This document shows positions 9,100-19,302 of a DNA stretch of 64,000 bases, in pieces. The stretch spans positions 1-64,000 of the forward strand of contig JAFWFZ010000028.1 in the NCBI GenBank assembly GCA_017515345.1. Reading direction: 5' to 3'. The stretch's first letter is position 1. Every line of letters begins with the position of its first letter. The notes under the pieces are model-generated. The model was not told the DNA's origin, ran no database searches, and saw nothing but the letters and a program-made list of their open reading frames with translations. The translations under genes and the position numbers were made by a program. Source of the DNA: Oscillospiraceae bacterium. GTDB taxonomy: Bacteria; Bacillota; Clostridia; Oscillospirales; Oscillospiraceae.

Positions 9100-10863
9100 T
9101 CAGAACAGGCCGGAGACAGCGCCGGTCTTGGTGTCCACGTCGACGCGGCGATAGGCGGGGTTGGAGCCGGTGCCGGGCATCATGCTGATGGTGCCGGCCA
9201 TCGGGCAGAGGAACTTGGCTCCGCCATACTCCAGGATGTCGCGGATGGGCAGACGCCAGTTCTTCGGCACGCCCTTGAGGTTCGGGTCGTGGCTGAGGGA
9301 CAGGTGGGTCTTGACCATCATGGTGCAGTAGTCGGCATACTTGGGATCGTTCTCGAAACGCTCGGCCTTCTCGATAGCCAGGGGCGACCAGTCGACGCCG
9401 TCGGCGCCGTAGACTTCCTTGGCGATGAGCTCCACGCGCTGACGCAGCGGAGTGTCGAGCTCGTACAGGTAGTGGATGGGCTCCTCGGGCTCGTTGCAGG
9501 CGTCGATAACGGCCTGGGCCAGCTCAAGGGCGCCCTCGCCGCCGTACTGCCAGTGCTCGCTCAGAGCGCAACGGACATCCTGCTCCTTGCACAGACGGCG
9601 GATCAGCTCGATCTCGGCGTCGGTGTCGGTGTAGAACTTGTTGATGCAGACGACGGGCTTGATGCCGGACTTCTTCACGTTCTTGACGTGGTGGAACAGG
9701 TTCTCGCAGCCCTTCTCCAGGAGCTCCAGGTTCTCCTCGGTGTACTCCTTCGGGAGAGGACGGCCCGGACGCACTTCCGGTCCGCCGCCGTGCATCTTGA
9801 GGGCGCGGATCGTGGCGACCACGACGGAGACGTGGGGCTTCAGGCCGGACAGGCGGCACTTGACGTTCCAGAACTTCTCAAAGCCGATGTCGGCGGCAAA
9901 GCCGGACTCGGTGACGTGGTAGTCGAAGAGCTTGAGGGCCAGACGGTCGCCGATGATGGAGCTCTGGCCGATGGCGATGTTGGCGAAGGGGCCGGCATGG
10001 ACCAGGCAGGGCTGATGCTCGACGGTGTAGCAAAGGGTCGGGTTGATGGTGTTGCGCATCCAGGCGGTCATGGCGCCGGCGACCTCCAGATCCTCGGCGG
10101 TCACGGGGTTGCCCTGCTTGTCGTAGGCCAGGACGATCTTGCCGATGCGCTCACGCAGGTCGGGCAAATCGCGGGCGACGGCCAGGATGGCCATCAGCTC
10201 GGAGGAAACAGCGATGTTGGTGCGGGTGGTCATGCGATAACCGTCCATCTTGCCCTCGCCGAGGCCGATCTCCATCTTGCGGAGAGCCTGGCAGCAGAAG
10301 TCCATGACGAAGTTCCACTCAATACGCTCGGGGTCGATGTCGAGACGCTTCAGGCCGATGGAGGCCAGCTTCTCGTCGTCGTAGTTGCGCTCATGCTGCA
10401 TACGGGCGTTGAGGGCGACCATGCCGAGGTTGTGGGCGTTCATGATGTCGTTGATATCGCCGGTCAGGCCGAGGGAGAACTCGGTCATGGGGATCAGCAG
10501 CGCGTTGCCGCCGCCGGCAGCGGTGCCCTTGACGTTCATGGTCGGGCCGCCGGAGGGCTGACGCAGGCAGCCGCCCACGTTCTTGCCCAGCTTGCCCAGA
10601 CCCTCGATCAGGCCAAGGGAGGTGGTGGACTTGCCTTCGCCCAGGGGAGTCGGGGTGATGGCGGTGACCTCGATGTACTTGCCGTCGGGACGGTCCTTCA
10701 GACGTTCCATGATCTTCAGGAAGTCGAGCTTGGGGGTGCGGCCGTAGGGGATGATTTCGTCAGGCAGCAGGCCCATCTTCTCACGGAAGTAGTCGATGGA
10801 CGGCAGACGCTTCTCTGCATCCTCCGCGATTTGCCAGTCTTTGTACACAGTCGGATCAAGCAT
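9100..10863 (-). CDS. fhs: formate-tetrahydrofolate ligase
   Basis: A 587-residue enzyme that makes 10-formyl-THF from formate, THF and ATP, the entry of the methyl branch of the Wood-Ljungdahl pathway. The P-loop [10 protein letters not shown] lies near residue 72, and the family blocks R-Q-P-S-G-G-P-T and F-A-N-I-A-I-G are intact. The C-terminus M-P-G-T-G-S-N-P-A replaces the usual M-P-G-L-P-K-x-P-A, and the protein is ~30 residues longer than the usual 556, so it belongs to a divergent clostridial subgroup. It is the first gene of the operon behind a consensus promoter. Confidence 0.95.
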   Translation of the reverse strand: MLDPTVYKDWQIAEDAEKRLPSIDYFREKMGLLPDEIIPYGRTPKLDFLKIMERLKDRPDGKYIEVTAITPTPLGEGKSTTSLGLIEGLGKLGKNVGGCLRQPSGGPTMNVKGTAAGGGNALLIPMTEFSLGLTGDINDIMNAHNLGMVALNARMQHERNYDDEKLASIGLKRLDIDPERIEWNFVMDFCCQALRKMEIGLGEGKMDGYRMTTRTNIAVSSELMAILAVARDLPDLRERIGKIVLAYDKQGNPVTAEDLEVAGAMTAWMRNTINPTLCYTVEHQPCLVHAGPFANIAIGQSSIIGDRLALKLFDYHVTESGFAADIGFEKFWNVKCRLSGLKPHVSVVVATIRALKMHGGGPEVRPGRPLPKEYTEENLELLEKGCENLFHHVKNVKKSGIKPVVCINKFYTDTDAEIELIRRLCKEQDVRCALSEHWQYGGEGALELAQAVIDACNEPEEPIHYLYELDTPLRQRVELIAKEVYGADGVDWSPLAIEKAERFENDPKYADYCTMMVKTHLSLSHDPNLKGVPKNWRLPIRDILEYGGAKFLCPMAGTISMMPGTGSNPAYRRVDVDTKTGAVSGLF

Positions 10864-10931
10864 AGTGGAGCACTCCTTTTATCATATTTTTTGTAATCCA
10901 ACAAAACACGCAGCATTGCTGTTTCCAGATA

Positions 10932-10960
10932 ATTATATCAGCGCGAAAATTCCCTGTCAA
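10932..10960 (-). promoter_or_regulatory. consensus sigma-A promoter of the fhs operon
   Basis: On the minus strand TTGACA (10955-10960), 17 bp and TATAAT (10932-10937) match the consensus at every base; the transcript would have a ~60-nt leader without a recognisable riboswitch. Confidence 0.85.
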
Positions 10961-11126
10961 TAATTGATAGCCGCTTATCCTGCGCCCAAGTTTTGCTTTT
11001 TTATTATGCAACCTGTCCTGTGCGGAGCGGTCGGACGGCGCACTTTCCGCGGTCTGCGGCTTTTCCGGCGGCTCCGGGCCCGGCGCCGACCCGCCCGCGC
11101 GGCTGCGTACAGATCCGGCGGACGCC
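10961..11126. other. intergenic stretch without a gene
   Basis: Between the fhs promoter and the 11127 promoter there is only GC-rich sequence with short imperfect inverted repeats. I see no coding frame with a ribosome site and no known RNA. Confidence 0.5.
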
Positions 11127-11155
11127 TTGACACTTCGGGGCGATTTGCGTATAAT
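11127..11155 (+). promoter_or_regulatory. consensus sigma-A promoter of the UroD-like gene
   Basis: TTGACA (11127-11132), 17 bp and TATAAT (11150-11155). Confidence 0.85.
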
Positions 11156-11276
11156 ATTAGCGGCTTTCCGGCGGGAAGCGCCGGGGAAGCGAGCTCCGGC
11201 AAGTGTTTTCATGCAGTCTGTATGCGGCTGTATATGAGTTGAGATCCGATCACAGCAAGAAGGAAGGAGAATAAAA

Positions 11277-12350
11277 ATGGCAGGCAAGTTTATGCAGCGC
11301 GCCGCGACCCGGGATTACACCCAGTGGTGGCAGGATCCCGCGTCCTGGCCGGCGCAGTTCCAGAAGAAGAAGGCCCCCATCACCGGCCGCCCCTACAGCG
11401 TCCGGGAGAACTACATCCGGGCCGCCACCGGCGGCAAGCCCTACTGGATGCCCATCTGGATGTATGAGAGCAATACCGTGTGGCCCGACGCCATGGAGGA
11501 GCACCCCGTTCCCGAGGTCAACGGCTATGACTGGTGGGGTGTGGACTGGTACATGGAGGAGACCATCGGCGGCATGATCACCAAGCCCGGCACCCGCACC
11601 ATCTCCGATTTCGCGAACTGGAAGGAGGAGCTTGAGTGGCCGGACCTCAGCCTTGTGGACTTCGCCACCGACGGCAAAAAGATCTCCTCCAACTACGACC
11701 CCGATCGGGTCCACATCTATGAGTGCGTGGAGGGGCTGTTCGAACGGCTCCACGAGATGATCCCCTTCGACGAATCTCTGCTTGCCTTCTACGAGGAGCC
11801 GGAGCTGCTGGAAGAGTTTTTCCAGAAGATGGCCGACTACAAGATCGAGAGCTGCGAGAAGATCTTCAAATACTACGCCCCCGTGGACGGCGTGCTGTAC
11901 CACGACGACTGGGGCGCCGAAAAGTCGGGCTTCTTCTCCAACGACATGTTCGAAGAGCAGCTCATGCCGCCCACCAAGCGGTTCTTCGACTTCCTCCACG
12001 AAAACGGCAAGTTCATCGAGCTCCACTCCTGCGGCCGGAATATGCAGTACGTGCCCCAGATGATCGAGCTGGGCATCGACATGTGGACGCCCCAGTTCCG
12101 CTGCAACGATCTGGACTTCCTCTATGACACCTATGGGGACAGGATGGGCTTCACCATCCCCCTGCAGATCCCCGCTGAGGCCGGGGAGGATGAGATCCGC
12201 AGGCTGTGCGATGATTTTGTGGACCGCTACGGCGGCACCGGCCGCACCTTCTGCTGGCCCATGTGCCCCCCCGACAAGACTGAGATCGTCTACGACGAGA
12301 TCTACCGCTACTCCCTGCAGCACTACAACAAGCTCTACGGCCGCGAATGA
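11277..12350 (+). CDS. uroporphyrinogen decarboxylase-family protein (methyltransferase-like)
   Basis: A 357-residue protein of the UroD superfamily, which includes true uroporphyrinogen decarboxylases and zinc-dependent methylcobamide methyltransferases. The motif L-H-S-C-G (H250, C252) and a later C-x3-C at 326/330 match the His-x-Cys...Cys zinc site of the methyltransferase branch, so a corrinoid methyl-transfer role is more likely than heme synthesis. No corrinoid protein, activase or heme gene lies next to it. It stands alone between its own promoter and a terminator, with AAGGAGAATAAA before the ATG. A second family member is at 41826. The methyl donor is unknown. Confidence 0.8.
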   Translation: MAGKFMQRAATRDYTQWWQDPASWPAQFQKKKAPITGRPYSVRENYIRAATGGKPYWMPIWMYESNTVWPDAMEEHPVPEVNGYDWWGVDWYMEETIGGMITKPGTRTISDFANWKEELEWPDLSLVDFATDGKKISSNYDPDRVHIYECVEGLFERLHEMIPFDESLLAFYEEPELLEEFFQKMADYKIESCEKIFKYYAPVDGVLYHDDWGAEKSGFFSNDMFEEQLMPPTKRFFDFLHENGKFIELHSCGRNMQYVPQMIELGIDMWTPQFRCNDLDFLYDTYGDRMGFTIPLQIPAEAGEDEIRRLCDDFVDRYGGTGRTFCWPMCPPDKTEIVYDEIYRYSLQHYNKLYGRE

Positions 12351-12390
12351 GCCCGTTTATTCCAAAGAGGAATCAAATAGCGCGGAAAAG

Positions 12391-12422
12391 TCACGCTCCC
12401 TTTCACGGGAGCGTGATTATTT
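12391..12422 (+). terminator. terminator of the UroD-like gene
   Basis: A 10-bp stem (12391-12400 with 12407-12416) followed by TTATTTAT, a weak T-rich tail. Confidence 0.75.
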
Positions 12423-12447
12423 ATGAAAAAAAGCTGAAAATTTGTGC

Positions 12448-12476
12448 TTACATTGCGGCAAAAGCTGTGGTATACT
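12448..12476 (+). promoter_or_regulatory. sigma-A promoter of the CarD-like gene
   Basis: TTACAT (12448-12453), 17 bp and TATACT (12471-12476). Confidence 0.65.
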
Positions 12477-12506
12477 GTAAGTATTCGGGAAAACGGAGGG
12501 GTTCGG

Positions 12507-13031
12507 ATGTTTCATGTCGGCGATCTGATCGTCTATGGGAGCACCGGCGTCTGTCTCGTCTCTGAGATCGCTCACAGGAATGGGGCCGACGGCGGTGAGA
12601 GGCTGTTCTATGTCCTCAAGCCGCTTTACCAGAAATGTACCATCTCCGCGCCGGTGGACTCCGACAAGGTCTTCATGCGGCCCATCATATCCAGAAGCGA
12701 GGCCGACCGGCTCATCGACTCCATCCCCCACCGGAGCGCGGAGGCGTGCCAAGACCGGGCCCTGCGCCAGCTCACCAAATACTACGAGGACAAGATCCGT
12801 TCCCATGACTGCGGCGAGCTGATCGACCTGACCATGTCCATCCATGCCAAGAGGGAGCTGGCCGTCAGCCAGAACAGGAAGCTGGGCTCCGTGGATGAGC
12901 GGTTCATGAAGCGGGCAGAGGAGCTTCTGTTCGGGGAATTTGCCGCCGCGCTGGAGATCGAGCCGGACGACGTGCCGGATTATATCCGCAGCCGTATCGA
13001 AAATATGCCGGCAAATAGCTCGAATTCATAA
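12507..13031 (+). CDS. CarD-like transcriptional regulator
   Basis: A 174-residue protein beginning F-x-V-G-D-x-I-V-Y-G-S-T-G-V, the Tudor-like RNA-polymerase-interacting domain of CarD/CdnL/TRCF. The helical C-terminal half (residues ~70-165) is where CarD contacts promoter DNA. Such proteins bind the beta subunit and tune open-complex formation, often for rRNA and growth-linked promoters. The ATG at 12507 follows GGAGG; an in-frame ATG 63 bases earlier lies inside the promoter region and is rejected. It is monocistronic, with a hairpin and T-run after it. Confidence 0.85.
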   Translation: MFHVGDLIVYGSTGVCLVSEIAHRNGADGGERLFYVLKPLYQKCTISAPVDSDKVFMRPIISRSEADRLIDSIPHRSAEACQDRALRQLTKYYEDKIRSHDCGELIDLTMSIHAKRELAVSQNRKLGSVDERFMKRAEELLFGEFAAALEIEPDDVPDYIRSRIENMPANSSNS

Positions 13032-13058
13032 AAACTCTTTTCAATCGCCGCGCCGAAT

Positions 13059-13101
13059 AGTATAATGTCTCCAGAGAGGCATTATACTATTTCTTTTTTT
13101 C
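13059..13101 (+). terminator. AT-rich terminator of the CarD-like gene, overlapping a possible promoter
   Basis: AGTATAATGTCTC (13059-13071) and GAGGCATTATACT (13076-13088) form a 13-bp stem with one G-T pair and a CAGA loop, followed by ATTTC and a 7-T run. The left arm itself contains TATAAT, so the site could also be part of a promoter or operator for the dehydrogenase gene. Confidence 0.6.
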
Positions 13102-13137
13102 AGACAGGCTACTTCATTTCAGAAAGAGGGTATTTCC

Positions 13138-13932
13138 ATGATAAAACCGATCACCAGCATGAAAAACGCCTTTGACCTCACCGGGAAGACCGCTATCATC
13201 ACCGGCGGCAACCGCGGACTTGGCCTCGGCATCGGGCTCGCATTCGCGGAGTGCGGCGCCAACATCGCCATCCTCTGCCGCGACGCGAAGAAGGCCGAAG
13301 AAGCGCTGGAGGAGCTGAAGCCCTTCGGCACTGTCTGCAAGAGCTTCAGCTGCGACGTCACCGACATTAAGGACGTGCGGCGGGCTGTGGGCGAGGTGTA
13401 CGAAGCCTTTGACCAGATCGATATCCTGGTGAACAACGCGGGCGTGTCCTGTGTCAGCGAGCTGCTGGACATGGACGAGGAGCTCAGCGACTGGTACAGC
13501 GTCATCAACACCGACCTGAACGGCACCGTACACATGACCTATGAGGTGGGCAAGCGCATGCGCGACGCGGGCAAGGGCGGCTGCATCATCAACGTGACCT
13601 CCAACGCCGCTTTCATCGTCAACAAGACCCAGGCCATGTCCCCCTACAGCTGCGCCAAGGCCGCCGGCAACCACTTCACCCACTGCATGGCCGTGGAGCT
13701 GGGCAAGTACGATATCCGGGTCAACGCCATCGCCCCCGGCTTCACCAACACGGAGCTGAGCCGCCACATCCCGCCGGATATGTTCGACTACATCAACAAC
13801 CAGATGCCCCTCGGCCGCTTCGGCGAGCCCATCGAGATCGGCGCCCTGGCCGTGTACCTGGCTTCCCCCGCCGCGGCTCAGGTCACCGGCACCGTCCAGG
13901 TCATCGACGGCGGATACATCCTGTCCTGCTGA
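13138..13932 (+). CDS. short-chain dehydrogenase/reductase (classical SDR)
   Basis: A 264-residue NAD(P)-dependent oxidoreductase with a Rossmann fold. The cofactor motif T-G-G-N-R-G-L-G-L-G is at 22-31, N-N-A-G at 99-102, and the catalytic Ser155, Tyr170 and Lys174 are all in place. The best-known relatives are gluconate 5-dehydrogenase-like and 3-oxoacyl-ACP-reductase-like enzymes; the exact substrate cannot be told. Its ATG follows AAAGAGGG. A small CDCPAC-motif gene follows 29 bp later and is probably co-transcribed. Confidence 0.85.
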   Translation: MIKPITSMKNAFDLTGKTAIITGGNRGLGLGIGLAFAECGANIAILCRDAKKAEEALEELKPFGTVCKSFSCDVTDIKDVRRAVGEVYEAFDQIDILVNNAGVSCVSELLDMDEELSDWYSVINTDLNGTVHMTYEVGKRMRDAGKGGCIINVTSNAAFIVNKTQAMSPYSCAKAAGNHFTHCMAVELGKYDIRVNAIAPGFTNTELSRHIPPDMFDYINNQMPLGRFGEPIEIGALAVYLASPAAAQVTGTVQVIDGGYILSC

Positions 13933-13961
13933 TGGGACGACAATAATACGAAGGAGGCATT

Positions 13962-14291
13962 ATGATGGATGCGATCAGAGAAAAAGTACAGGAAATGATC
14001 TCTCACTGCTGCCCGGAACTGAAGGAGGCCGGCCAGGCCTGGCTGGACGCCGCCGGCACGGAGCAGGAGGCAGAGGCGACACAGCGGCTCCTGGCGGAGA
14101 TCGAAGAGGACGTGACCCCTATTGACGGGCTCGTGGCCTTTGCCGGCTCCGACCACGCCAAAAAGATTTTCGGCGAGGAGAAGGCGGCGGCCTTCCTGGC
14201 CCACGCGCAGGAGCTCAAGGCGTCCGGCGCGCTGACCTGCGACTGCCCGGCATGCTCCGCGGCCCTGGCAGTGAAGGAGCTGCTGAAATAA
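13962..14291 (+). CDS. conserved small protein with C-terminal Cys-x-Cys-x2-Cys motif
   Basis: A 109-residue, mostly helical acidic protein. The only obvious motif is C-D-C-P-A-C near residues 93-98, preceded by a Cys pair at 16-17, so metal binding or redox activity is possible. Similar short proteins are common in gut Clostridia and are sometimes labelled molecular chaperone Hsp90, which I do not see support for: there is no ATPase fold. AAGGAGG precedes the ATG. It follows the SDR gene closely and ends in a strong terminator. Confidence 0.7.
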   Translation: MMDAIREKVQEMISHCCPELKEAGQAWLDAAGTEQEAEATQRLLAEIEEDVTPIDGLVAFAGSDHAKKIFGEEKAAAFLAHAQELKASGALTCDCPACSAALAVKELLK

Positions 14292-14315
14292 CAACGGGCA
14301 GACCGTGATTGTGAG

Positions 14316-14349
14316 AAACCGCCCGCAGGAAACACCTGCGGGCGGTTTT
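14316..14349 (+). terminator. Rho-independent terminator
   Basis: AAACCGCCCGCAGG pairs with CCTGCGGGCGGTTT around a 5-nt loop and runs into TTTTC. Confidence 0.88.
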
Positions 14350-14446
14350 CCGCGTTTTCGGCCGTCCGAGCCAGAGGAAAAAGGCGCAAAAAGGACCGCG
14401 CGCGCGGCGCGGTCCCATAAGGCGATATCGAATTGCGCCTGCTCCG

Positions 14447-15184
14447 TCACAGCTTCGGCAGGGGAGGCTGCTGCTCCAGGATCACCTTGCCGTAGCACAG
14501 CAGCGTTACCCCGGATCCCGCCAGGACGGCGGTGTCAGCGTCCTGCCGCGCCCGGTTCAGGGAGAGCAGATACACGTTGCCCATCCGGTCCGCGAAATAC
14601 TGCTTGCACTTCATGTCCCCGTCCACGTAGAAAATGCCCACGTCGCCGGGACGCAGGTCGGTCTGCCGCTTCACCAGCACCAGATCGCCGTCGCGGATAT
14701 ACGGCTCCATGCTGTCCCCGGAGATGCGCACGGCGAAGTCCGCGGGGCTGGCCGCGGGGACGATATGGTCCACGTAGTCGTCGCCGTAGGCGGGGGACAC
14801 ATAGCCCGCCGCCGCCGGGGTCAGGTACAGGGGGATGACCCGTGTCTGCTCCGATACGCCGCCGGAGGTCATACGCAGAGCCTCCTCCTCCGCCACGAGC
14901 CGCACGGTGCGCAGGCCGTGCTCGTCAAGGCTGCGGATCGTCTCCAGCAGCTCCGCCAGCTCGGGCGAGGGCGCGTCCCGCAGTTCCAGGGAATCCTGGA
15001 ACAGATAGTTGGCGTCGCAGTCAAGCGCCCGGAACGCCCGCAGCAGCACGTCCGCCTTGGGATAGCTGACGCCGGTCTCGTAATTGCCCACGGCAGAGCC
15101 GGTGACGCCCATCATCTTTCCCAGCTCGCTCTGCTTCAGGCCCAGCTCCTCCCGCCGGGCGCGCATCCTGTCTCCGAACCGCAT
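14447..15184 (-). CDS. XRE-type LexA-like repressor with S24 peptidase domain
   Basis: A 245-residue protein. Residues 5-60 are a Cro/CI-type helix-turn-helix (L-K-Q-S-E-L-G-K...S-A-V-G-N-Y-E). Residues ~115-245 are an S24 domain with an Ala-Gly cleavage site at 126-127 in A-A-A-G-Y, the catalytic serine S158 in G-D-S-M-E-P, and lysine K192 or K194. This is the design of CI/LexA repressors that cut themselves after RecA activation. There are no phage genes around, so it is probably a host stress regulator. ATG 15184 has AGGAGGTGA at ideal spacing; the GTG nine bases earlier is not used. A palindrome overlaps its own promoter. Confidence 0.88.
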   Translation of the reverse strand: MRFGDRMRARREELGLKQSELGKMMGVTGSAVGNYETGVSYPKADVLLRAFRALDCDANYLFQDSLELRDAPSPELAELLETIRSLDEHGLRTVRLVAEEEALRMTSGGVSEQTRVIPLYLTPAAAGYVSPAYGDDYVDHIVPAASPADFAVRISGDSMEPYIRDGDLVLVKRQTDLRPGDVGIFYVDGDMKCKQYFADRMGNVYLLSLNRARQDADTAVLAGSGVTLLCYGKVILEQQPPLPKL

Positions 15185-15210
15185 GGCGGTCACCTCCTGT
15201 CGTTGTTATC

Positions 15211-15241
15211 ACCAGAATATCACATATTCTTGGTGTGTCAA
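15211..15241 (-). promoter_or_regulatory. promoter with overlapping operator, probably autoregulatory
   Basis: On the minus strand TTGACA (15236-15241) and TATTCT (15214-15219) are 16 bp apart. The region 15211-15234 is an imperfect palindrome with GAATAT/ATATTC cores three bases apart, flanked by ACCA and TTGGT. Binding there would block the -10 box. A second TTGACA at 15250-15255 is too far upstream to serve it. Confidence 0.65.
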
Positions 15242-15255
15242 CAATTATTTGTCAA

Positions 15256-15520
15256 GTTGCTTGTGAAAAATTGGGGATTTTCAGCGCTTTCACGGCCTTC
15301 GATGTCCACGCAGGCGCGTGCGGTTTCCCCTGCGCCGTGCAAAAACTGGCGGGCGCCCCCGCGAGGGAAAAGCTGCCCCCGCAGGGAAACCGTCTCACCC
15401 CGGGCGGCGCAGCGGCAAGAGCCGCCCCGCGCCGGAGGGGGGGACGAATGCCTGCCCCCGAAGGGGCTCGACCGGGAGAAGCGATCACAAAAGGAAAGCG
15501 CCCGGCGCAAAAGTCCGCGG
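15256..15520. other. GC-rich intergenic stretch without a recognisable gene
   Basis: No frame here has both a ribosome site and protein-like composition, and no known RNA is evident. It separates the repressor promoter from the terminator of aspS. Confidence 0.5.
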
Positions 15521-15549
15521 AAAAACCGCCGCCGGATTCCCGGCGGCGG
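15521..15549 (-). terminator. terminator downstream of aspS
   Basis: On the minus strand a 10-bp all-GC stem (15526-15535 with 15540-15549) and 4-nt loop is followed by TTTTT. It lies ~75 nt after the aspS stop. Confidence 0.85.
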
Positions 15550-15624
15550 TATGTGCGGTTATTCGGATTTGAAAAGCGGCGCACGCCGCGCCCGGAACGG
15601 GGAGGGGCGGAGCGAAGCGCGACT

Positions 15625-17415
<1,791 letters not shown>

Positions 17416-17427
17416 TTCCCTCTCTCC

Positions 17428-18786
17428 TCATTCCTCAGCGGCCGGCTCGCGGATGGGCGCGCCGCCGCGTAGTGACTCGATGCCGTCCCGGATGCCCCGG
17501 GCTGCCATGGCGGGCGACACGGTGGTCTGGGCGCCGGTACGCATGTCCTTCACCGTGACCTTGCCCTGGCTGATCTCATCCTCGCCCAGGAGCGCGACGT
17601 ATGGCGCGCCCAGCTTGTCGGCGTAGGACATCTTCGCCTTGAACTTTTTCTTCTCGCTGTGGATCTGCACCCGCAGCCCCTGATCCCGCAGGGCGGTGGC
17701 CAGGGAGACGGCGGGGCCCATATCTTCCGTCATGGGGATCACCAGCACGTCCATGGGGGCGGTGAGCAGCTCCTCATTCAGATACCCCTGATCCTCCAGC
17801 ACGAAGAACAGCCGGGTGAGCCCGATGGAGATGCCCACGCCGGGCAGCTTTTTGTTCGTATAGTAGCCCGCCAGATCGTCGTACCGTCCGCCGGAGCAGA
17901 CCGAGCCCACCTCCGGGTGGTCGAGAAGCGTCGTTTCATACACGGTGCCGGTGTAGTAGTCCAGGCCGCGGGCGATGGTCAGGTCCACCTTGAAGTGGTC
18001 CTCCGGCACGCCGAAGCCGGTCATATAGCGGCACACGGTCTCCAGCTCCTCCACGCCCCGGTCGAACGTCTCATTCTGACCCTTGAGGGCGGCCAGCGCC
18101 GCCAGCGGATCATCGGAGCCGAGAATCTCCAGGATCCGGGCAGCCGTGTCGGCGGGAACGCCTTCCTCCTCCGTGAGGAGCTGACGCACCTTGTCGGGGC
18201 CGACCTTGTCCAGCCTGTCCACCTGGTGCATGATGCCGGTTGCCCGCTCCGCCTCTCCGAGGAGGGCGAAGAGGCCGTTCAGTATTTTCCGGTTGTTCAC
18301 CCGGATCACGAACCGCTCCAGCCCAAGGCCGGTGAACGCCCGGTAGATGATGCTGGGGATCTCCGCCTCGTTGATGATGTCCAGCTCCCCGTCGCCGATC
18401 ACGTCGATGTCGGCCTGGTAGAATTCCCGGAACCGGCCCCGCTGTGCCCGTTCGCCCCGGTAGACCTTGCCGATCTGGTACCGGCGGAAGGGGAAGGTGA
18501 GCTGCCCGCAGTTCATGGCGGCGTATTTCGCCAGGGGCACCGTCAGGTCAAAGCGCAGGGCCAGGTCGTTGTCGCCCTTGGCGAAGCGGTAGATCTGCTT
18601 CTCCGTTTCGCCGCCGCCCTTGGCCAGCAGCACCTCCGCGGATTCGATCACCGGCGTGTCCAGGGGGGTGAAGCCGTAGAGGGCGTAGACCTCCCGCAGC
18701 TTGTCGGTCATTTTGTCAAACAGCACCTGCTTCTCCGGCAGCAGCTCCATGAAGCCGGATAAGGTGCGCGGTTTCACTTTTTCCAT
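17428..18786 (-). CDS. hisS: histidyl-tRNA synthetase
   Basis: A 452-residue class II synthetase. Motif 2 with the R-G-E-R-x-Q-x-G-R-F-R-E-F-Y-Q loop, the HisA motif G-L-D-Y-Y-T-G-T-V-Y-E, motif 3 and the C-terminal anticodon domain are all visible. Three ATG codons compete; the one at 18786 has GGAG eight bases upstream, while the ATG at 18792 overlaps that site. No T-box leader is visible in the ~80 bases upstream, so it is probably read from the mgsA/minD transcript. Confidence 0.95.
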   Translation of the reverse strand: MEKVKPRTLSGFMELLPEKQVLFDKMTDKLREVYALYGFTPLDTPVIESAEVLLAKGGGETEKQIYRFAKGDNDLALRFDLTVPLAKYAAMNCGQLTFPFRRYQIGKVYRGERAQRGRFREFYQADIDVIGDGELDIINEAEIPSIIYRAFTGLGLERFVIRVNNRKILNGLFALLGEAERATGIMHQVDRLDKVGPDKVRQLLTEEEGVPADTAARILEILGSDDPLAALAALKGQNETFDRGVEELETVCRYMTGFGVPEDHFKVDLTIARGLDYYTGTVYETTLLDHPEVGSVCSGGRYDDLAGYYTNKKLPGVGISIGLTRLFFVLEDQGYLNEELLTAPMDVLVIPMTEDMGPAVSLATALRDQGLRVQIHSEKKKFKAKMSYADKLGAPYVALLGEDEISQGKVTVKDMRTGAQTTVSPAMAARGIRDGIESLRGGAPIREPAAEE

Positions 18787-18868
18787 TTCCATCTCTCCTC
18801 TTGCGTAAGGTATGATACAAAGCGATAGGGCGGAGATGCCTCCGCCCATGAGCGCAGTTTTCGTTGCT

Positions 18869-19270
18869 TTATTTCTTTGGGTTAACGATGTCGCGCCAGT
18901 CCAGATCGCCGCGCTTGAGCCCCTGGATCAGGACCTCCGCCGTGGCCACGTTGGACGCATAAGGGACATTGTACTGGTCGCAGAGACGGGAGATCTCATT
19001 GACGCTGCCGTTGGGGTCCCCGATGCTGGGGTCGCAGAAAAACAGCACCATATCCAGCTCGTTGTAGGCGATGCGCGCCCCGATCTGCTGCGCCCCGCCC
19101 TGGCTCGCGGGCAGATACAGTGTGATCGGCAGACCAGTGGCGTCGGATACCAGGCGTCCCGTGGTGTTCGTCGCGCAGATGTTGTGCCCGGACAGGATCC
19201 CGCAGTAGGCGATGCAGAACTGCACCATCAGCTCCTTCTTCCGGTCGTGCGCCATCAATGCGATATTCAT
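18869..19270 (-). CDS. mgsA: methylglyoxal synthase-family protein lacking the classic catalytic residues
   Basis: A 133-residue MGS-fold protein. MgsA turns dihydroxyacetone phosphate into methylglyoxal and phosphate. The phosphate-binding parts are kept: A-H-D near residue 8, T-T-G near 36-38 and F-F-C-D-P with D80. But the catalytic base Asp71 of the E. coli enzyme (in G-G-D-Q-Q) is alanine here (G-G-A-Q-Q, residue 60), and the region of E. coli His98 reads D-P-N-G-S with no histidine. It may therefore bind the ligand without turnover. Its place, just after minD at the end of the cell-shape cluster, is the usual one in Clostridia. Confidence 0.8.
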   Translation of the reverse strand: MNIALMAHDRKKELMVQFCIAYCGILSGHNICATNTTGRLVSDATGLPITLYLPASQGGAQQIGARIAYNELDMVLFFCDPSIGDPNGSVNEISRLCDQYNVPYASNVATAEVLIQGLKRGDLDWRDIVNPKK

Positions 19271-19302
19271 TTCTCCGCCCTCTTTCTATGTAAAATGTTT
19301 AT

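Noticed and set aside
18787-18868. T-box or other leader control of hisS/aspS
   Set aside because: The gap is only ~80 bp and shows no T-box sequence, specifier loop or terminator; hisS is most likely read from the upstream promoter.
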